Shown here piece after piece: positions 41,284 to 55,161 of a stretch of 64,000 bases of DNA. The notes beneath the pieces are model-generated. The model made no database searches. It was not told where the DNA came from and was given only the letters and a program-made list of their open reading frames with translations. The position numbers and the translations under genes are program-made. The DNA lies in the NCBI RefSeq assembly GCF_038396675.1, contig NC_088931.1:77122501-77186500 (forward strand). Direction: 5' to 3'. This DNA comes from Hydra vulgaris (taxonomy: Eukaryota > Cnidaria > Hydrozoa > Anthoathecata > Hydridae). Each line of letters begins with the position of its first letter. The stretch's first letter is position 1.

Positions 41284-42072
41284 TTAAAAATATGGAATAT
41301 GGAAAATTTATTGTTGTATTACAAGTAATGACTAAAGTATACTTTTTATTTTTCTCAAACTCAATTAGACACTACATTAAATCCGATTTAAAAAAAAAAA
41401 ATCCTTGCAGTAAATCTTTACATCTGGCATTTATGAGACAAAAACTCTGCAAATTTGCAAGATGAAATCTTTTAATGACAAAGCCTATAAGTCAAAAGTC
41501 TACAAGACAAAAAAACAAGCAGTAAAAAATTAATTCAGCACTTAAAAAAGTTGTTTGCCGATAAAATTTTCAACTTTAAATGTTATTTAATTGTACCATA
41601 CATTTGCAATCTTCAATTTTAATATGCATTCACAGTGTTTTATTTCACTCACAAGTGCGTTCTTTAAAATTTCTGTATTTTTATAAAAATGGTATTTTAT
41701 GTAGTTGTATTTAATTTAGACACATTATGATGAATTAAGTTAAAATATCTTTGCTGCAAAAGTCCGAATAAATTAAGAAAGGTACTGAAATGTCACAGCT
41801 TAATCTTTAAAGATCCTGAAATATTTTTGTTAACTTTTCAAGTAAACTAGCTGTAATATTTAATGAGATAGAAGAATAAAGTTAATCTTGTTAGAAATAT
41901 AGGTTGGAGGTTCAACACAGCACACATTAGTAACCCAAAATTTGTTACAGAAGCTTTAATACATAAATCGTACAATGAAGACCTGTAGAGCCAGATAAAT
42001 CAAATGACTTAGCTTTAGAAACACAGACAGAGCTTACAAATGTTTGTAATAGTTATTATCATAGTAAATTTA
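41284..42072. other. No recognisable gene
   Basis: AT-rich; lies just beyond the truncated 3' side of the LINE at 42073. I could not find the missing LINE C-terminal segment here. Confidence 0.5.
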
Positions 42073-44520
42073 TCAATACTGACATGCTACAACCAGTAGC
42101 ATGTTAGTATCAGCAGCAAAATAGTAAGCAGTTGCAAATTTAAAGGAAGTATTTAAGTCATTAATAAAAAGAAGAAAAAGAAGTGGTCCTAAAACTGAAC
42201 CTTGTGGGACGCCATTTAAGCAATTCTGTAAATCAGATTTAGAGCCATTAACGGAAACAAACTGTGTTCTATTTTGGAGATATGAAGTAAACCATCTTAG
42301 TGGGATGCCTCTGATTCCATAGTATTCCAATTTTGTGAGAAGGATGGAGTGATCCACAGTATCAAAAGTTTTTTGCAAATCTATAAGAACCCCACATGCA
42401 AAGTGCTTATTATCTAGAGTTCTTCTAATCTTCTCAGTAATTTCAATAAGTGCGAGGGTTGTCGAATGTTTGATTCGAAATCCATATTGATGTTGGTACA
42501 AGCATTTAAATTTTTCTAGAAACTTGTATAGCCTGTTATGCATAGCCTTCTCAAAAAGTTTGCTTAGGTTGGAAAGAAGGGAAATGGGTCGATAGCTAGA
42601 AAAGTCTAGTAAGAAGCCTTTTTTATAAATTGGAATGACTTTAGCTACTTTAAAAACCTCAGGGAGCTTGCCAATTTTAAAAGAATTATTCATCATAATG
42701 CTAAGAGGTTTGGAGATTATGTGAGAAATAAGTTTAAGAAAAATGTAGGTATGCTGTTAGGTCCATAACTTTTATCACTTTTAAGAGCATTATTAATAAG
42801 ACTAGATACCTCATCTTCACTCTCAGGGTCAATAAAGAAAGATTTAGCATTAGGCAAATTAAGAAAGTTAATATAAGTACGTTTTGATGGCATGATTTTA
42901 TTGAGTAGTTTTTCACGAATAAAGACAAAGTAGTTATTAAATATATTTGAAACAGTGGCATGGTCTGTGATGATATTTTTATTCAGATTTAGCTGAGTAT
43001 TATCTAATGATGCTTTATTACTTATGATATCTTTTATGCCTTTCCATTTATTTTTTATGTTGTTCATGTTGTTATTAAAATATGTTATGTAGTATGATTT
43101 TTTACTACTTTTTAATAAGTTGCTTATTTTATTTCTATAGAATTTAAACTTTGTGAAAAGCTCATTTTTAGTATTAATGTTTTTATATCTTGCAAATTTT
43201 TTATTTTTTTTTACAGAAATAGATTTAAGTAAGCTTTTAGAGATCCAGGGTTTAGATTTAAGTTTGATTTGATTTTTAGTCAAAAATTTATAGGGGGCGC
43301 ATTGATCTAAAATTCTATTGAATGATTTTAAAAATTGCTTGATGGATTCATTAATATTGTCATAATTTTTAACCATAAGCTCCCAGTTAATTTTAGAAAT
43401 TTTTAGAACAAATTTGTTCGAGTCAAATTTTTTTAGACATTTTAACATTAGAAATCTTAACATTTTTGGTTGGTTGGATGAGCCAGGAACACAGACAAAT
43501 TGTGCTATGTGATCCGAGATAGACATAATTAGGTTACCTGAGAGATGATCAGAGGAGTAGAAGTTCATAAAAATGTTATCAATGAGTGTTAGAGACTTAG
43601 CTGTTATACGAGTTGGTAGGATTATGGGAGGATTAAACGAGTAAGAACATAAGGTATCAAGGTAGTTGGAAATAGGATTAGATTCACTATAGCTCAGTAG
43701 ATGTGCATTGAAATCACCCATTAAAAAGATCAATTTTTGTTCTTTGCTTAACTTTTCAAGAAGTTGAGTTTAAAATGTTCTATTAAAATCATTTTGATTC
43801 ATTGATGGATATATACAATCAATTAGGACATTTGTTTTGAGGGGCTTAATGATTTCAACAAAAACAGACTTGAGTAACTTTGGTAAGTAAAACTTTAAGC
43901 CATGATGAACTACATAATTTAAATTAGACTGTGGATATAAAAGAGCACCACCTTTTTTGCCTCAGTGGGGCAATGCTCAATATTGAATCCATTAATAGTT
44001 ATGTCTGTAATATTGGTATCATTAAGGTATAAGTTGGATTCAGTAATCCCTATTGCCATGGGTATAATATTTAATGTGCTGATAAGACTGCACAGATCAT
44101 CAATGTGATAGGGAAGTGATGCAATGTTGAGGTGAAGATATAGATCTGAATTAGATTTGATCGCTTTATTAAAGTCAATAACATTATAGAATTAAAAATT
44201 TATAGCAGAACCAGAGATTGTATTAAGTTCTTTAAGTATGTTTCTTGAATGAGTTGAAGATACAAGAAAAATTGATGATACATTTTGTGGATTTTTGCAT
44301 GATAATGTTGTTAAGAGCTCATTATCAGTAAGCAGACCAAATGGCATGCTTTTAGATATACAGTTGAAACAATACCATTCTGAAAAGTCTTCAGTGAGAA
44401 GATAATGAGCAAATCTATTTGGTTGCACTTAGCATGAACACATAAACTGCAGCAGTCACAGCCTTTGTGGTTATCTGTTACAGTTTTAAAACAAAAGATG
44501 CAGAGTGTTTTATTTTTCAT
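42073..44520 (-). pseudogene. Near-complete LINE ORF2 (PHD, endonuclease, RT), 3'-truncated
   Basis: The N-terminus at 44311-44520 has a PHD-like zinc motif (CIFCFKTVT, CDCCSLCVHAKCNQ) which after a frameshift near 44430 continues as FSEWYCFNCISKSMPFGL. About 44150-43735 reads as APE endonuclease with stops. 42717-43733 is open with LMGDFNAH (catalytic Asp/Asn), LTLIDNIF, ISDHIAQF (catalytic His) and the linker to GPNSIP. 42073-42696 is the RT: AKVIPIYKKG, SYRPISLLSNLSKLFEK, QYGFR, GVLIDLQKTFDTVDHSILL, NGVPQGSVLGPLLFLLFIND, then YFAADT where FADD is expected. The catalytic Asp is lost, and the sequence ends shortly after, so thumb and C-terminal domain are absent. This is a CR1/L2-like architecture, inactive. 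Confidence 0.9.
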
Positions 44521-47500
44521 AACTTGATAGGCAGAATGTTATTATAATGTTTTATTATAGGCTAATGAAACAACTTAAGAGTGGTTAAGGATATAATGAA
44601 TAAGATGAGATTGTAATGAGAGAGTAGTTACGAGGCAAAGTGGATTTGCATAAAAACAGTATATATAACACAGTACAGTTAGGTTATACAAAGTTAAGTA
44701 GACAGTGTTGAAGAACTTAAGTAGATGTTGACAACTAACAAAAACACTAACAAGCCCATATAATATGGAAACAATATACTTGGGAAGAATGTTAAAATAA
44801 TGACAAGAAAAAGAATAAATAGAAATAAATGTACAAATAGTAAATAAAGTTCAGATGATAAAAAGTAATAGTTATGTAAATATATAATAAATAACATAAA
44901 TTGAAAATTTAAATAATATATCATGTATATAATCACTAATATAAGCTATAGAAATATAGAGATAATTATATAAGTATATAGTAATATATTTATATATATG
45001 AATAAATTATATGTTATTATAGATATATTAGCTATATAGATACAATTATAATTTTATAAAGTAATGAGAATAAATAACCTACAAATATTATTAAATTGTC
45101 CGGAAAAATAATGAACAAATGTGGCTAACCAATAATCATCAAAAAGAAAGATTTAGGAAGTCTAAGTATGTTTAAATCTTTTGCTTTCCAATAGATTATT
45201 GCTATATTTTTTCGGTTTTTCTTCTCATTTTTTATTTATGCTATACTTTTCTTCTTGTTGATTGGATAATCCGAATTATGGCTCGTATTTTTGTTTGCTA
45301 CTTTAGGGTTACTTTGTATTAATATCGTTCACAATTAAATTATTTTGATATCTTTTTGATTGATTTAATAATAGATTGATAATTACAAATTTCGACCCGA
45401 TAAAATAATAAATATACTGAACTTTAACTTAGAATTTAGACCGCCATCTTTCCCGGTTTTCCAGGATTTCCAAAACAAGCAAGTACTCATTTTAGACTAA
45501 TACTTTGACTTAGAATTCAGTGGTTTAATAGCGAAGCTATAAATCAACACAAAAATTGGCAGTATACTCATGACTTTATACTTATGACATATTCATAAGA
45601 CTGAAGAAATAAATAAAGTAGCAACACTTAATTATTGAAGCAATATTTTACTTGCAACAGTTACATTTTCCACCTGTAAGAAATATTAGTCTTTGATTTA
45701 TTGTGTCAACCAATGTAACTGTGTATGTGTGACCATGTTGACTTGTAGAATCTTCTAACTTAGGAGAACTGTATGTATCTATGGGGATTGTTTACCAAAA
45801 TTTTTTATAAAAATAACTTACCTCAACTTTATGACTAAAACTTGTATATTACATTCAGTTGTTTAACATAAAAAACGCCTAAAATGCAAATTGCATATTT
45901 GGCTTTAATTTTTATGTTTGTTTTTTTATAAATATTGTTGATGAGTGAGAAATCACAAATATTCAAATGATCCCTACTGTGTATTAATCACAGACAAAAT
46001 TAAACTTTTTATATAAAAATTCTGCACCACAAAATATTACAAAACATAATAATTATTTAAGATCTATCATAATGCAAAAGTATTGAGTCATTAAAATACT
46101 GCAATGATTTGATTTTTGGGATTGGGAATGATTTTCAATTTTTGGGATTTCTGTTTTTGTTCTTTTTTAAAAAAAACTTTCCTTTTCAGAACATTAAAAA
46201 AAAAATGTTTTTAAGATTTAATATTTACTGTAATTACAAAGACAAGTAATTGTAGTTTTAATAGTAATTCAATTACAACTATTTGTACTTGTAATAGAAT
46301 TACAAGTAATTTTATTACATTTACTTGTAATTGTACCTTAAAAAATACAATAATAATTACAATTATTTCATGAAAATCTATTTAATTACAATTTAATTAC
46401 AGTTACAATTGTAATTGATCCAAGTCTGCTTAAAGTAATTGTAACTAGTCTAATCATAACAATTTTTTATACCGCAGAATTTATATTGATCTTTTTGAGC
46501 TCTTTGTCATGGAGCTTAATCTCTAAGACTGAGAGTTTAAAACTGAGGTCAAGATTAAAAACCTGAATTCTAAGCCTTCACTTAGAGTTCAGGTCTAATA
46601 AAACATGTGAAGCATGTAAAGTTTATGTCTTCAACACTATTTACATAGTTCATCTCTAATTATGATAACTTATAAACTAATTATAGTACAAACATCTATA
46701 AAAGTTAAAAGAAAAAAATCACTATGGCTTTATTTTCTTTTTTGATGAAATTCTGATCCTTCTTTACACTGGAATTAAAGATTGACTTATACCTAGAAAT
46801 TGGGAAAAGAAAAATGGCAGTAAGATATGAAAATAAAAAAGCAAACTTTAAAAAATCTTTTTAAAGTCTATTCAATAAAAGCATTAATTCTAAAATTTTA
46901 TTGCATTAATGCAATGTTAATGATCCAAAAATTAACTTAACTTGTTCAAATCAAATCGACTTTTATTTAGAGTAGTTAGTTTCAGTTGAATCATGTTTTA
47001 CCAACAAAATGTATTTATAAAAAATAATCGTAGAAAAAATGTTGCTGATATATATTTTTTATATATACGATATTGCTTTCTTTATTTTTTATTATTCACA
47101 CAAAATTTTAAAGTTTATTAATCATGTTACACAAAATCATGATATTATTTATCCTTATTTTTACATATTTAAGATTTAACAGTTATATTGTACATATAAA
47201 AAAATTAAAGATTTACTAAAACATTGAGAACACTATGTAGATTCTGCTAAATCTTATTCTATTAAATATTTTTGTTCAAAAAGTATAATTATAAGTTTTA
47301 AATATAAGTTAAAAGAAGTTAGTCAGAGCAAATGTTTACATTTAAAAGAAACATTTTTTTTTAATTTATAAGGCATAGCAAACAAAAATGAATTCTAAAA
47401 ATGGTGTGTAGTAAAGATATCTATACTATGCTTTATTTTGTATAAAATGATGTAAAATAATCACTTAAGGGACAGTTTTTCAAAGGCAACTTTTTTATTT

Positions 47501-48538
47501 TTACTTTTACAGAACTTATTATACTGATATAGAAATATAGGTTTACAATGCTTATTTAAACAGATAAGGGGCACCATATCTTAAAAAATGTTTTAAAAGG
47601 TTCTTTTAAAATAGATTTGATTAAGCACACATTTTTTTTTTAATAAGAAACATGTTCATTAGAAACTAGTACTAGAAGCCCCAAAATTTTAAGAAACGTA
47701 TTAGTACGTAGTTACTTTTCAAATAAAAACTTATTTTATTAAGAGTTTGAGGAATACTTCCTAATTTGAGTTCTGTTCAGGGAAAAACCTGAGGAGTATA
47801 TTACATTGAATGATATTAATAGAATTCAAATAATTTTAGTTTACAGTAAAACACTTTATCTTACTTGTTGACATGTGTTCAAATTGCATTAAAAAAGGAA
47901 AGAATTAAGCCTAAATTTTAAGTAAATTAGGAAGATTCACTCAGGATAAAATAGACAATTCAAAAGATCCAGGTGTGTCTGATGGTGTTAGTTATAATAA
48001 TTATTTGGTTGGCAGCTATAAGGAAAAGTGTGTTTAACAGCATAAACTGCAGCACAGTTATTTGATAGTCTTTTTAACAGGTTGTAGAATATGTTGGGAA
48101 TTCTTTAGTTACTGTGAGTGGAAGCTCTACTATTATGAACGCTGGTGAGGAAAAATATCTTCCAATCCTTGTTATGGAAATCTGAATACAAAATGACAGA
48201 GAGTTTGCTTTTCAAAGTATTTTTGAACCCAGAGATATTTAGGCTAGAAACAACATAAAAAAATCTAAAAATATTCCAGAACTTAGCTGTGGCTAATTTT
48301 CCAGCACAATTCTACAAGTCGTGTTATTCTAAGTCATCTGTCATATTGTTTAAAGTCCACTGTCATATTGTAAATTTTGCAAAAATTTACATATACGGCA
48401 ATATTTCCATGCAAGTAATTGTTATAGTATTATCTAAGTTGAATGTATTTCTATATCTGTATGTTGGTTTATAAGTTTATATATTTTTATAATACCATTT
48501 TGTTTCCCTTGTTAATATCATTGTTTTGTTGCAATTTA
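44521..48538. other. No recognisable gene
   Basis: About 4 kb, AT-rich. 44521-45100 may be the 5' untranslated region of the LINE. 46220-46440 is low-complexity sequence made of TAATTACAA-type motifs in both orientations. A 13-bp inverted repeat (one mismatch, CCTGAATTCTAAG) lies at 46562-46593. No coding exons recognised. Confidence 0.5.
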
Positions 48539-50516
48539 GTCTTAATGTGAGCAATATTGGCCAGAACATGGCTCACAAATATATGGCACTGTTAAAATTG
48601 AATTAACAGTATTTTTACTTCAATAATTGCATAATTGAAGTCTGAACTTAAATTATGCAATTATTGCACACAAACTTTTGAAGTTTCTTCCACAGTGAAT
48701 GGAGATTCTAGGATTACAAAACATTATCAGTTTTTGCAATGGCCAGATCCTGGAGTGCCATCCAGCACAAGACCTGTACTTGCATTTGTTCAACGAGTTC
48801 ATTCTTTTGACCCTCCTGGCTGTGGCCCAACTGTTGTTCATTGCGATGCAGGTATTGGGCGTAGCGCTTGATATATTGATATAGATGCGATGCTAGAACG
48901 CCTAAAGTATGACAGTATGATTGATATTTATGGTTATATGAACATGATGCGTTCACAAAGAAATTTTATGGTTCAGACTGATGAGCAATACATGTTTGTG
49001 TATGATGTACTAGTTGAAGCTATTGAATGTGGAGTTACAGAGTTGACATCTCGAACATTTTCTGCTGAGTTCAAACAGTTGACTGCATTGTTAGTTAATG
49101 GCAGAGAAACCTTAGTTAAAACTCAATTTAAAAGTTTTACAGCAATGGCAGAAGATGGTGAACATGACTCCTCTTCAATGACAGCAGCCTTTGCTAATAA
49201 ACATAAAAAATGATCAAAGATAATTGTTCCTTTTGATTCAAATCGTGTCCAGCTACAGCCATCAAGAAGTCATGAGGGGAGTGATTATATGAATGGCTCT
49301 TATATTGATGGGTATTACCGTCCTAACCAGTGTATTGCAACTCAAGGGCCAACTGAAAAATCAGATTTTTGGCGCATGATTATGAATTGTACTATTCTAG
49401 TCATGCTTACAAACCTTGATGATAAAGATGGGAATGTATGGAGTGTTTTTTTAAAGAATTTTTCTAGTGAGTAAGTGAATAATATTTCCAAAACTACTTG
49501 AGTTCATATATTTACTATTCATATATATACTATAATGTCAATAAATTATGAAGCTTTTGTTTTTATTTAGGAACAATGTTACCAGTACTGGCCAACTTCC
49601 AAAACCATAAATCACCATTTATATGTAATTGATACAATCAATGAAAGTCGGTTTGCAAATTTCATTTTTAGAGAGTTTAAAGTGTCTGATATCAAGGTAG
49701 ATTTTTATTTTGACATATTTCTTTATGATTTCTAAACACGTAAGTTGCAGTGTATCTCTTTTCAAAGACAATATTAAGTATTTTGCAGTCTATTTTTTAG
49801 AATGATGTTAATCGTAACATACGACAGTATCACTATTTAAATTGGCCTGTTGGGCGAGTACCAGACTCATGTGAAGGCCTAATTGAATTTATTGGCCATG
49901 TGCAAAAAGCTTGGGAAAAAGTCAGTCCTTCATCTCCAGTTGTTTTCCACAGCAGGTAATATTTCTTATGGGAATTCGTTTTTAAGTGTCAATATTTTTG
50001 TTTGGGACATTTACACTTTGTATTTTAAAATTAAACTTTTAGATTTTCTCACCAAAAAAAAAGATGTAAACAAAATTTTAGATTACAAAATCCTTTATAA
50101 AAAGATATTGGATGCAAAGTATTTCTTTTGAAGTTAGTCGATGTGCAGTATCAACTTTCATCATTCCATCTAACAAATGCTTTGCTGTAATAAACAAATA
50201 ATTAATTGTCAGTTTAAAAAAGGATATAAGTCGCTTTTATTTGAAAATTTATGACAAAAAAAGTTTCATAGATTCTTTTTCTCATTATTTTTACAATTTT
50301 ATTACTTAATTTAGCCTTGGTGCTCGTCGAACCGGGGTGTTCATAACGCTTAGTATCGCCCTGGAGAGCTTGAGAAACGAAGACAAAGTAGTTGTATATC
50401 AAATTGTAAAATCTCTTCGTTACCAACGACCATATATGGTGCAAACCCTTAAACAGTACGAATTTTGTTACAAAGTAGCGTTTGACTTTCTTAAAAACTT
50501 AGATTTGGTAGCATGA
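48539..50516 (+). pseudogene. LAR-type receptor tyrosine phosphatase, C-terminal D1/D2, broken
   Basis: Plus-strand pieces in LAR/PTPRF-S-D order. 48545-48620: CEQYWPEHGSQIYGTVKIEL (D1). 48650-48868: YCTQTFEV, FLQWPDPGVPSS (WPD loop), VVHCDAGIGRS (catalytic Cys kept). 48872-49210: MLERLKYDSMIDIYGYMNMM and MVQTDEQY. 49214-49480: [41 protein letters not shown] (D2). Exons 49571-49696, 49801-49955 and 50315-50516 have canonical splice sites and compatible phases, giving FREFKVSD, NWPVGRVPDS and, across the last junction, HSSLGARRTGVF, then the stop. D2 thus lacks the catalytic Cys and WPD Asp. Lesions: TGA at 48869 and 49211 in frame, a frame change near 48640, a TAA just before CEQYWP, and a donor after 49475 whose use would shift frame. 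It is probably a pseudogene of a duplicated gene, not a processed copy, because introns remain. Confidence 0.85.
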
Positions 50517-51377
50517 TTCCATCGGAGATGCTGTTAGTTTTCTATAGGCATTTTAAGCAATCAACAGATATATAGCTATACGTCGCTATACTGAGAAAAG
50601 ATTATTGACTTATAAATTCATTTTCGATTGATGAGAAAATGACTCTTTTTTTCCCCAGAGAGTTTCTCTATTTTCAACGCGCTTTCAATTTGTTTTTCAG
50701 AAAAGGTTATTCATTGCATTTTATAATTACGTATGGTTTTTATATGCAAAAACACTTTTATGATTCGTTCATTTTAAAAACAATTTTATGATTCGTTCAT
50801 TTGGAGTGTGTTTAATTTTTTTTAATCAAATTCTCTTAGAGTCATGTTGGTCTAATAAAATCTTTAACCCAAATAAAAGTTCTAGTTCACTTTTGAAGAT
50901 GTTTTTCATTGTAAATAAAACAGTTTGTATTTTCTATTTTTAACTTATTAAAAAACTTTCCCTGACGTAAAGTGTGCTATTTTTTTTTTTTTTTTTTTTT
51001 TTTTTTGCGCAGATGATCGATCTGAACGATGTTTTAAACTTTTTTCTCAAATTATTTCATTTTTGCCCTCGGCATTAAAATCTTTGTTGAATAAAATTTC
51101 GTTCAAAAAATTTTTTTTTTACTCTCGACTTTATTTTTAAAACTTTTTATTTATTTTTTAATTTTTTTTGATATTATATTTTTACTTGTATATTATTTTT
51201 ATTTATATATATATCATTTATATATATATATATATATATATAAATATAATTATTTTTATTTTTTTTTTTTTTTTTTTTTTTTTAAACATCTTCGCTTCCA
51301 ACAAGGCTGCAAGCAGCCACTAATTAAAGTTGGAAGTTACTGTAAGAGAAAAGATGAAGATTGTAGAGCAAGATAAC

Positions 51378-51379
<2 letters not shown>
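50517..51379. other. No gene; poly(T) runs and small foldback-like patch
   Basis: AATAAA candidates at 50854 and 50872 follow the phosphatase. Poly(T) runs lie at about 50979-51006 and 51259-51283. 51287-51372 has partly complementary segments (CATCTTCGCTTCCAAC ... GTTGGAAG ... AAAGATGAAG) between the poly(T) and (TA)n. It could be a short A-tailed repeat in antisense, unproven. Confidence 0.4.

Positions 51380-51454
<75 letters not shown>
51380..51454. repeat. (TA)n tract, left flank of Tc1 element
   Basis: Pure TA running directly into the Tc1 terminal CAGT. Confidence 0.95.
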
Positions 51455-51457
<3 letters not shown>

Positions 51458-51681
51458 TATCAGACAAAACGAGTGCAACCAAATAATACTAATTTAGTTT
51501 CTTTATATAAAAGTGTTGCATTTTTTCAATTTAGAGAAATAACTATGTAACTGTTTAGAGACAAAGTTCTTCAAGTTAAACGAAAATTAATAAATTAATC
51601 AAAAGTATTAAAAAAAGTTGATTTTCTTCTGGACAAAACAAGTGCAACTCGACAAAATGTTGACCAAGCTGTATTTCGCTA

Positions 51682-52706
51682 TCAATATTTCGTGGCGAAT
51701 CCTTTGTTGTCGATCACAGCCTTGCATCTTCGAGGCATAGATTCGATCAGGTGATCAATGAAACTTTGTGGAATCGCTGCCCAGGCCTTTTGGATTTGTT
51801 CAAACAGTTGATCCTTATTACGAACACCTTCACGAATAATTATGCGGTAGACAATTTCCCACAGGTTCTCGATAGGGTTGAGATCCGGAGATTGAGGCGG
51901 CCAATTCATCACCGATAGGTGGTTGCCTTGAAACCACTGCTTGACTACTTTTGCAGTGTGTTTCGGATCGTTGTCTTGCTAAAAAACCCATTTTATTGGC
52001 ATATTCCATTCAACATGAGGTAACATAACATCTTTCAGGATATTTTTATACATGAAACGGTCCATTATTCCATCGCTTCGATGTATTGGACCTAGACCGT
52101 TAGCAAAAAAACAACCCCAGATCATTACATTCCCTCCACCATGCTTCACAGTCTTATGGCAGTAGTGTAAATCGAGGCGTTTTCCGGCCGGTCGACGTAC
52201 ACGGCAAATGCCATCGCTCCCAATGATGTTGAACTTCGATTCATCACTGAACAGGACAGTTCTCCATTTCTGCACATTCCAGTCAATATGAGATGTAGCA
52301 AACAGGAGTCTTTTCTTCTTGTTTTTTAGTGAAATCAGCGGTTTCTTTCCAGGGCGTCGAGAAAACAATCCGGCTTCAACAGCACGCCGTCTGATTGTTC
52401 GGTCCGATACAGGCAGCTCGAATTGCTTTTGTATCTCGACTGATGATATCCAGGGATCCTTCTTGACGGATCTGACGACCATAGAGTCCTCTCTAGAAGT
52501 GGTGGAACGCGGTCTTCCACCTTTGTTATTTGCTACCAACTTCCCCGTAGAACGATATTTGGAACATAGTCTTGGTACGGTCTTTTTTTCACGCGATATT
52601 GATCACAAATACTTTTTTGTGACATTCCACTTACGTAATCGCCAATAATTTTCTTTCTTAGTTTCAATCCAAGACTGTCGGGAGCCATTTTTGCACTTGA
52701 AGTCAT
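51682..52706 (-). pseudogene. Tc1 transposase (DD34E), two lesions
   Basis: Cuts and pastes the element at TA. Start chosen at 52706 (MTSSAKMAPDSLGLKLRKKI), followed by the first helix-turn-helix (GDYVSGMSQKSICDQYRVK). After a frameshift in an A-run near 52590 the frame continues (KLVANNKGGRPRSTTSRED, GRPR hook) to the second helix-turn-helix (SDRTIRRRAVEAGL), then LFSDESKFN (first Asp), GGGNVMIWGCF, a TAG at 51976-51978 in KWVF*QDNDPKHTAK (second Asp), and SPDLNPIENLWE (Glu). The end ...DNKGFATKY is intact. Length with both lesions ignored is about 340 aa, normal for the family. It needs at least two corrections, so this copy is inactive, but it is otherwise well preserved. Confidence 0.92.
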
Positions 52707-52976
52707 AAAAATAAATAATCACGCTTCTCAAGGCTTACCGTATTACATTTACCTTGTGATGATACAATAATGCTCTGTGGAACACAACGTCTTGGTTGGA
52801 TGTGGACTGTATTGATGTAATGAAACACTTGTTGTATTTCACTTCTTGTATTGATGTTCTTCGATAAAACACTTTGATAAAACTCACTTCGATAAACTGT
52901 CTTGAAAATACTGACTGATTAACTTCCATATACTGACTGAATTACATGTCGATTTACATGTCTCTTATATAGTAAA

Positions 52977-53160
52977 ATGTGTGAACCTGTTCTGGAAGAT
53001 TCTAGATGCTTCTTTTCGATGCTTCTGGAAGGTTCTGGATGCGTCTGGATGCTTCTGAATGTTTCTAGATATTTCTGGATGCTACTGGATGCTTCCAGAT
53101 GCTTCTTCTGGAAGCTTCTGCATGCTTCTGGAAACTTCTGGATACTTCCTTTAATTATTA
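52977..53160. repeat. Degenerate ~12-bp minisatellite inside the Tc1 element
   Basis: About 15 imperfect units around CTGGATGCTTCT, with variants TTCTGGAAG and TTCTAGAT. It lies between the transposase start and the right inner repeat. Open frames over it (Cys/Phe/Leu/Trp-rich on plus, Ser/Ile/Gln-rich on minus) follow from the repeat. Confidence 0.85.
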
Positions 53161-53435
53161 AAAACTTCCGTGACGTTGACACGGACCAGACTTAAGAAAA
53201 TGAAACGAGCCAAAAAAGTTGCAATTGTTTTGTCCGCTGCAAAATGGCACTTGTCAATGAAATTCTGCCTGTGTGCTGTCACCTGTCAGCTGATTGCTCA
53301 TGTCATGGCATGCTATGACTCCAGACTCCTGAACTGTTTGCTGTGGTAGTATAGTTCGTTTCGTTTTTAAGACATGTTAAATTAGGAACACTTTTTAGCA
53401 TTGTTCGATGTTGGTTGCAAATGTTTTGTCCAATA

Positions 53436-54631
<1,196 letters not shown>

Positions 54632-55161
54632 TCAAACGTCTGTATTTTTAATGTCAGACTGATCACTTTCTCTTTCAATCTCGGGTAGAGAAATCATCGG
54701 TTGCTTCAAGATCGAAAGTATTGTTGTAGACAGGGGTTTACGTTTTCTCATTTTCAGCTGTTTCTTTTTGTATGAAACTTCAAGGATGATTGGGTCACTG
54801 ATGTCCATAAGTCTATGAAAGAGATCAGACATGCCATTTAACCATGAAGATTTTTGTGAGTGAAATACTCTTACATGTTGCAAAACTTTTTTGTTTCCTT
54901 TTCCAGCCTCTTCATTGATAAGACCAGGTAATACACAACTTGCAATAATTTCACGACCATGTTTTAAGATTTTGTGTAGAGTTGGAGTGTTTGGATACCA
55001 CCCTACACATTGCAAAGGGTCAAAACAGATTTTTTCGGTTTCATCACAAAGAGCTTCAAATTTTCCTTCATCAAGAACAAAGCCAGATCCCAGAGCTCCC
55101 AAAATCTTTGCCAAGTTCTTGGCTAGTTGACTAAGAGATCCACAGATTTCTGCGGTTGTTT
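54632..55161 (-). pseudogene. C-terminal exon of an uncharacterised repetitive gene family
   Basis: After an acceptor (TTACAG at 55167-55162) the minus strand is open from 55161 to a stop at 54632: TTAEICGSLSQLAKNLAKIL, GALGSGFVLDEGKFEALCDE, GWYPNTPTLHKILKHG, LPGLINEEAGKGNKKVLQH, SDLFHRLMDISDPIILE, then a basic tail. I recognise the W-Y-x-x-(S/T)-P-T-x-H-K-x-L-x-H-G and DLF.R.....SDP motifs from a large family of hypothetical proteins in hydrozoans and arthropods that behaves like a transposon. The function is unknown to me. This exon is itself intact, but upstream pieces at 56838-57640 are broken. Confidence 0.55.

Noticed and set aside
46220..46440. Regulatory cluster of TAATTA (homeodomain-like) sites
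   Set aside because: The density of TAATTACAA motifs reflects low-complexity sequence; no flanking gene supports regulation.
52319..52648. Plus-strand open frame of 109 codons over the Tc1 transposase
   Set aside because: Antisense to a clear transposase; no homology or splice context.
52919..53195. Ser/Gln-rich and Cys/Phe-rich open frames
   Set aside because: They translate the ~12-bp minisatellite inside the Tc1 element.
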